The position numbers and the translations under genes are program-made. From the NCBI GenBank assembly GCA_946413265.1, contig CAMKJU010000022.1, positions 1 through 50,076 on the forward strand: a DNA stretch of 50,076 nt, given 5' to 3'. Positions 48,071 to 50,076 of this stretch are shown piece after piece. Position 1 is the first letter of the stretch. Every line of letters starts with the position of its first letter. The notes below the pieces were generated by a model that was not told the origin of the DNA, searched no databases, and was given only the letters and a program-made list of their open reading frames with translations. The DNA is from an uncultured Lentisphaerota bacterium. Its GTDB lineage: Bacteria > Verrucomicrobiota > Kiritimatiellia > RFP12 > UBA1067.

Positions 48071-48276
48071 TGAGCCGCGAAGGGGAGTATCTGGTCTTTG
48101 CCGCAGAACTGTACCGTCACGCCAAGGGCCTCAGCGGAGCGGAGGTCGCCGCGCTCTTCGAGAAATATGGCGTCTCGAAGTTCATCATGGATTCCTTCGA
48201 GCTGTTCCACATCGAGTGCGAGGAGAACATGATTGCCGCGGTGGACGAGTTCATCGCGCGCAAGAGAAGCGCGTAG
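48070..48276 (+). CDS. DUF3791-family small protein, third of the cluster
   Basis: 68 residues, start ATG 48070 sharing one base with the preceding TGA (TGATG). YLVFAAELYRHAKGLSGAEV, ALFEKYGVSKFIMDSFELFH, then ENMIAAVDEFIA fits DUF3791 well: Ser-Gly-x-Glu-Val and a closing Asp-Glu-Phe-Ile helix. It would complete a coupled three-gene unit. Converges on the ABC permease gene, five bases apart. Confidence 0.7.
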   Translation: MSREGEYLVFAAELYRHAKGLSGAEVAALFEKYGVSKFIMDSFELFHIECEENMIAAVDEFIARKRSA

Positions 48277-48280
48277 GCGG

Positions 48281-49771
48281 CTACTTCATTGATGGGAGCA
48301 CGATGCCGCGGAGGATGACCTTCTGGCAGGCGAGGAAGACGACGGCGGTGGGGATGGAGACAAGCACGAAGCCGGCCATCACGCACCAGGGCTGTCCTGC
48401 GAATTGCTGGCTCATCTGGTACATCCACACGGCAAGCGTCCAGTGCGACTCCTTCTGGCACACGAGGAACGCCCATTCCCATGAGTTGTACGCCGCTAGG
48501 AAGCTGTTGAGCGCGTTGACGGCGAGGATGGGCGTGGTCATCGGGAGCGTGATCTTGCGGAACACAAGCCATTCGGACGCGCCGTCGATCGCGGCGGCCT
48601 CGTAGAGCTCGCGCGGAAGGGCGTCGAAGAACCCCTTTAGGATGAAGATCGACATGCCGCTCGCCACCGTGGGCAGCACAAGCGCGGCGAAGGTATTGAG
48701 TAATCCGAGGTCGCGCACGAGGAGGAATCCCGGAATCGCCGTGACGGCGGCGGGAAACGCCATCGTGGCAAGCAGGAAAAGAAGGATTTGCTCCGTGCCG
48801 CGCATCTTGAAGCGCGAGAGCGCGTAGGCGGCGAGCGGGTTGACGGTGAGGTGTGCGAGGACGGTGAGCAGCACGAGGATGAGCGTGTTGAGGAAGGCGC
48901 GTCCGCGCACGAAGAGGTAGTCGGCGACGAGCCGGTAGTTCGCGAAGGCACTCCGCCAGAAGTCGCGGTCGCCATGTTCGATGAACTGGATGGCGAGCGC
49001 GGCGCGGATGTCCGTGGTTTGTGGTTTGTGGTTCGTGGTTTGTGGTTCGTGGTTTGTGGTTTGTGGTTTAGTGATGAGTGGGAAGGGGAGCGTACGGGAA
49101 ATGTAGTCGCCGTCGACGACCATGCGCTGGCGGTAGTGGTCTTTGAACGCACACCACATTGCGTACTTCGGGTCGTTTTTCGGTGGTTTCCACGAGGCGT
49201 GTCTGAGGGGGATTTTCGACTCGGCGGTAAAAGAGATGTCAAAGAAGCTGCGGTAGCGGACGGGCCACGTGCGGTTGAGGTCGTCGAGCGTAGTCTGGGA
49301 CTTGACGAACGGCGCCACGTCGCGCGCGTCGTAGGCACAGGTGGTGTAGTCGATGTCCCAGGCGAGCGTGCGGTCGCGGAACGTCTCGGCGTGGCGTTTC
49401 CAGTCGGCGCGCACGGCGAGGTTCGTCCAGGCGGGCTCGAGATGCTGCGCGGCGAAAGCGGCGATGCCGTCCGCATCGCGCGCGACGGTTGCCCAGCTGC
49501 CCCAGGATTCGGGGGCGTCGGGATAGATTTCGCGCGGGAAGCGCGGGAAGTACGTGGCGAGCGAGCGCATGAAACGGTCGTTGCGGTCCCAGAGCGCGCG
49601 TACGACGGGTGAATGGCGGTTGTAATCATACGGCCCCGAGATGCTTGAGGCGAGCATGATGAGAAACGGCAGAACCATCGTGAGGCCGCCGAGCGCCAGG
49701 ACGGCATAGACGATGGCGAGGAAGATACGTCCCTTCGCCGTATGCCGTTCGCTTGCGAGCAACACGCCCAT
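48281..49771 (-). CDS. Carbohydrate ABC transporter permease (MalG/CUT1 type) with large periplasmic insert
   Basis: 496 residues from ATG 49771; a longer frame exists but lacks a start signal. After TM1 (IFLAIVYAVLALGGLTMVLP) comes an insert of about 250 residues, unusual for MalG (total ~290) and more like the P2 loop of MalF. Then a normal permease core: FLNTLILVLLTVLAHLTVNP and the EAA loop EAAAIDGASEWLVFRKITLP that contacts the ATPase. It imports a sugar or oligosaccharide across the inner membrane. A tract of eight 7-bp repeats (49014-49069) lies inside the insert and encodes KPQTTNH-type repeats. Partner permease and binding protein are outside the window. Confidence 0.9.
   Translation of the reverse strand: MGVLLASERHTAKGRIFLAIVYAVLALGGLTMVLPFLIMLASSISGPYDYNRHSPVVRALWDRNDRFMRSLATYFPRFPREIYPDAPESWGSWATVARDADGIAAFAAQHLEPAWTNLAVRADWKRHAETFRDRTLAWDIDYTTCAYDARDVAPFVKSQTTLDDLNRTWPVRYRSFFDISFTAESKIPLRHASWKPPKNDPKYAMWCAFKDHYRQRMVVDGDYISRTLPFPLITKPQTTNHEPQTTNHKPQTTDIRAALAIQFIEHGDRDFWRSAFANYRLVADYLFVRGRAFLNTLILVLLTVLAHLTVNPLAAYALSRFKMRGTEQILLFLLATMAFPAAVTAIPGFLLVRDLGLLNTFAALVLPTVASGMSIFILKGFFDALPRELYEAAAIDGASEWLVFRKITLPMTTPILAVNALNSFLAAYNSWEWAFLVCQKESHWTLAVWMYQMSQQFAGQPWCVMAGFVLVSIPTAVVFLACQKVILRGIVLPSMK
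49014..49069 (-). repeat. Eight tandem copies of a 7-bp unit inside the permease gene
   Basis: GTGGTTT or GTGGTTC (plus strand) repeated eight times without interruption. Because 7 is not a multiple of 3, the protein shows a 7-residue period (KPQTTNH/EPQTTNH), and gain or loss of one unit would shift the frame. Confidence 0.95.
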
Positions 49772-49799
49772 GTGCAGTTCCGTCCAGCGGGGCCGTGCA

Positions 49800-50076
49800 C
49801 TACTGGCCGGCGGTGAAGAGGGCGTTCGAGGCGAAGTATGGATCGCTCGTGAAGCGGCAGCCGAGGCGGCGGAGGCCGGCCTCGTCACCGGGCGTGACGA
49901 TGTGCGTCATGTGGACCTCGCACCCGCGCAGCTCGTTCAGCTTCTCGGTGGCGATCTGCGCAGCCGGGTTCGTGGTGCAGGAGATTGCGAGGCCGATCAG
50001 CGCCTCGTCGAGGTTGAGCGAGGTGTAGCCGCCCTTGAGGATGTCGTGCTTCATGTGGGCGATCGACTGGATCACG
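49800..50076 (-). CDS. DUF1846-family protein, C-terminal part (5' end outside window)
   Basis: The frame is open to the right edge and ends at 49800. The 91 visible residues include YTSLNLDEALIGLAISCTTN, PAAQIATEKLNELRGCEVHM and GLRRLGCRFTSDPYF, the end of the DUF1846 (COG4868) family, whose members are ~500 residues with a Rossmann-like N-terminal part. The biochemical role is not settled to my knowledge. It lies 28 bases upstream of the permease gene on the same strand, so it could be co-transcribed with the transporter. Confidence 0.85.
   Translation of the reverse strand, partial: VIQSIAHMKHDILKGGYTSLNLDEALIGLAISCTTNPAAQIATEKLNELRGCEVHMTHIVTPGDEAGLRRLGCRFTSDPYFASNALFTAGQ

Noticed and set aside
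49772..49888. N-terminal extension of the ABC permease
   Set aside because: The extra 39 residues overlap the DUF1846 gene in another frame and are Ala/Ser/Pro-rich; ATG 49771 precedes the first membrane helix.
1..50076. CRISPR array or prophage
   Set aside because: No regularly spaced repeats other than the 7-bp tract, and no phage structural, integrase or lysis genes seen.

Overview
The window is a GC-rich (roughly 60%) bacterial chromosome segment. It most resembles the PVC superphylum, probably a gut or rumen Kiritimatiellota or a close Verrucomicrobiota/Lentisphaerota relative. The support is the combination of a V/A-type ATPase (subunits D, I, K), a PEP-CTERM protein next to an exosortase, a Tad pilus cluster, a short division/cell-wall cluster, two different EF-G genes, and frequent 4-nt ATGA overlaps. 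The assignment comes from gene content, not from a marker-gene search.

Layout. 1-5,480 is accessory. It holds the end of a sigma-factor-like gene, tRNA-Met and tRNA-Asn, copies of a short repeat, two near-consensus sigma-54 promoters (one directly ahead of a tRNA-Trp-like sequence), a truncated XRE regulator, gene debris, and a PaeR7I/XhoI-type restriction-modification pair whose nuclease gene is frameshifted near its 3' end. 5,484-6,278 is an exported SGNH hydrolase. 6,451-9,710 is the alpha ribosomal operon (rpmJ-rpsM-rpsK-rpsD-rpoA-rplQ), closed by a strong terminator. 9,713-16,584 carries serine acetyltransferase, a DUF362 ferredoxin-like protein, V-ATPase D-I-K and a divergent EF-G. 16,588-20,303 is a VIT/vWA membrane protein with a PEP-CTERM tail followed by its likely dedicated exosortase. 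20,348-27,642 is a second accessory block: two overlapping dynamin-like GTPases, a lipoprotein, DUF2459, and fragments plus one intact copy of AAA ATPases. Then come ilvC, a 470-bp G-rich spacer, and mraZ-rsmH-ftsL-ftsI-murE (29,331-34,123). On the minus strand follow an HTH-EIIA fusion, thiamine pyrophosphokinase and a Tad/Flp pilus operon (42,561 down to 35,942). The right end has an acetyltransferase, a D,D-carboxypeptidase, canonical EF-G, fabD, three tiny DUF3791-like genes, a sugar ABC permease and a partial DUF1846 gene.

Two themes cut across the genes. First, at least eleven start codons on both strands lie only 6-10 nt after an extended -10 box (TGR-TANANT). Transcription would therefore begin at or next to the ATG, which suggests widespread leaderless translation; other genes are Shine-Dalgarno-led or coupled through ATGA overlaps. 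Second, normally contiguous clusters are broken up: V-ATPase A/B are not beside D-I-K, the cell-wall cluster stops at a MurE that lacks its N-terminal domain, and the Tad secretin, prepilin peptidase and TadC are not in view.

The strongest candidates for undescribed biology are the VIT-exosortase pair, the dynamin-like GTPase pair, the leaderless promoter architecture, the truncated MurE, the divergent EF-G, and a 7-bp repeat tract inside the ABC permease gene that could switch its reading frame.
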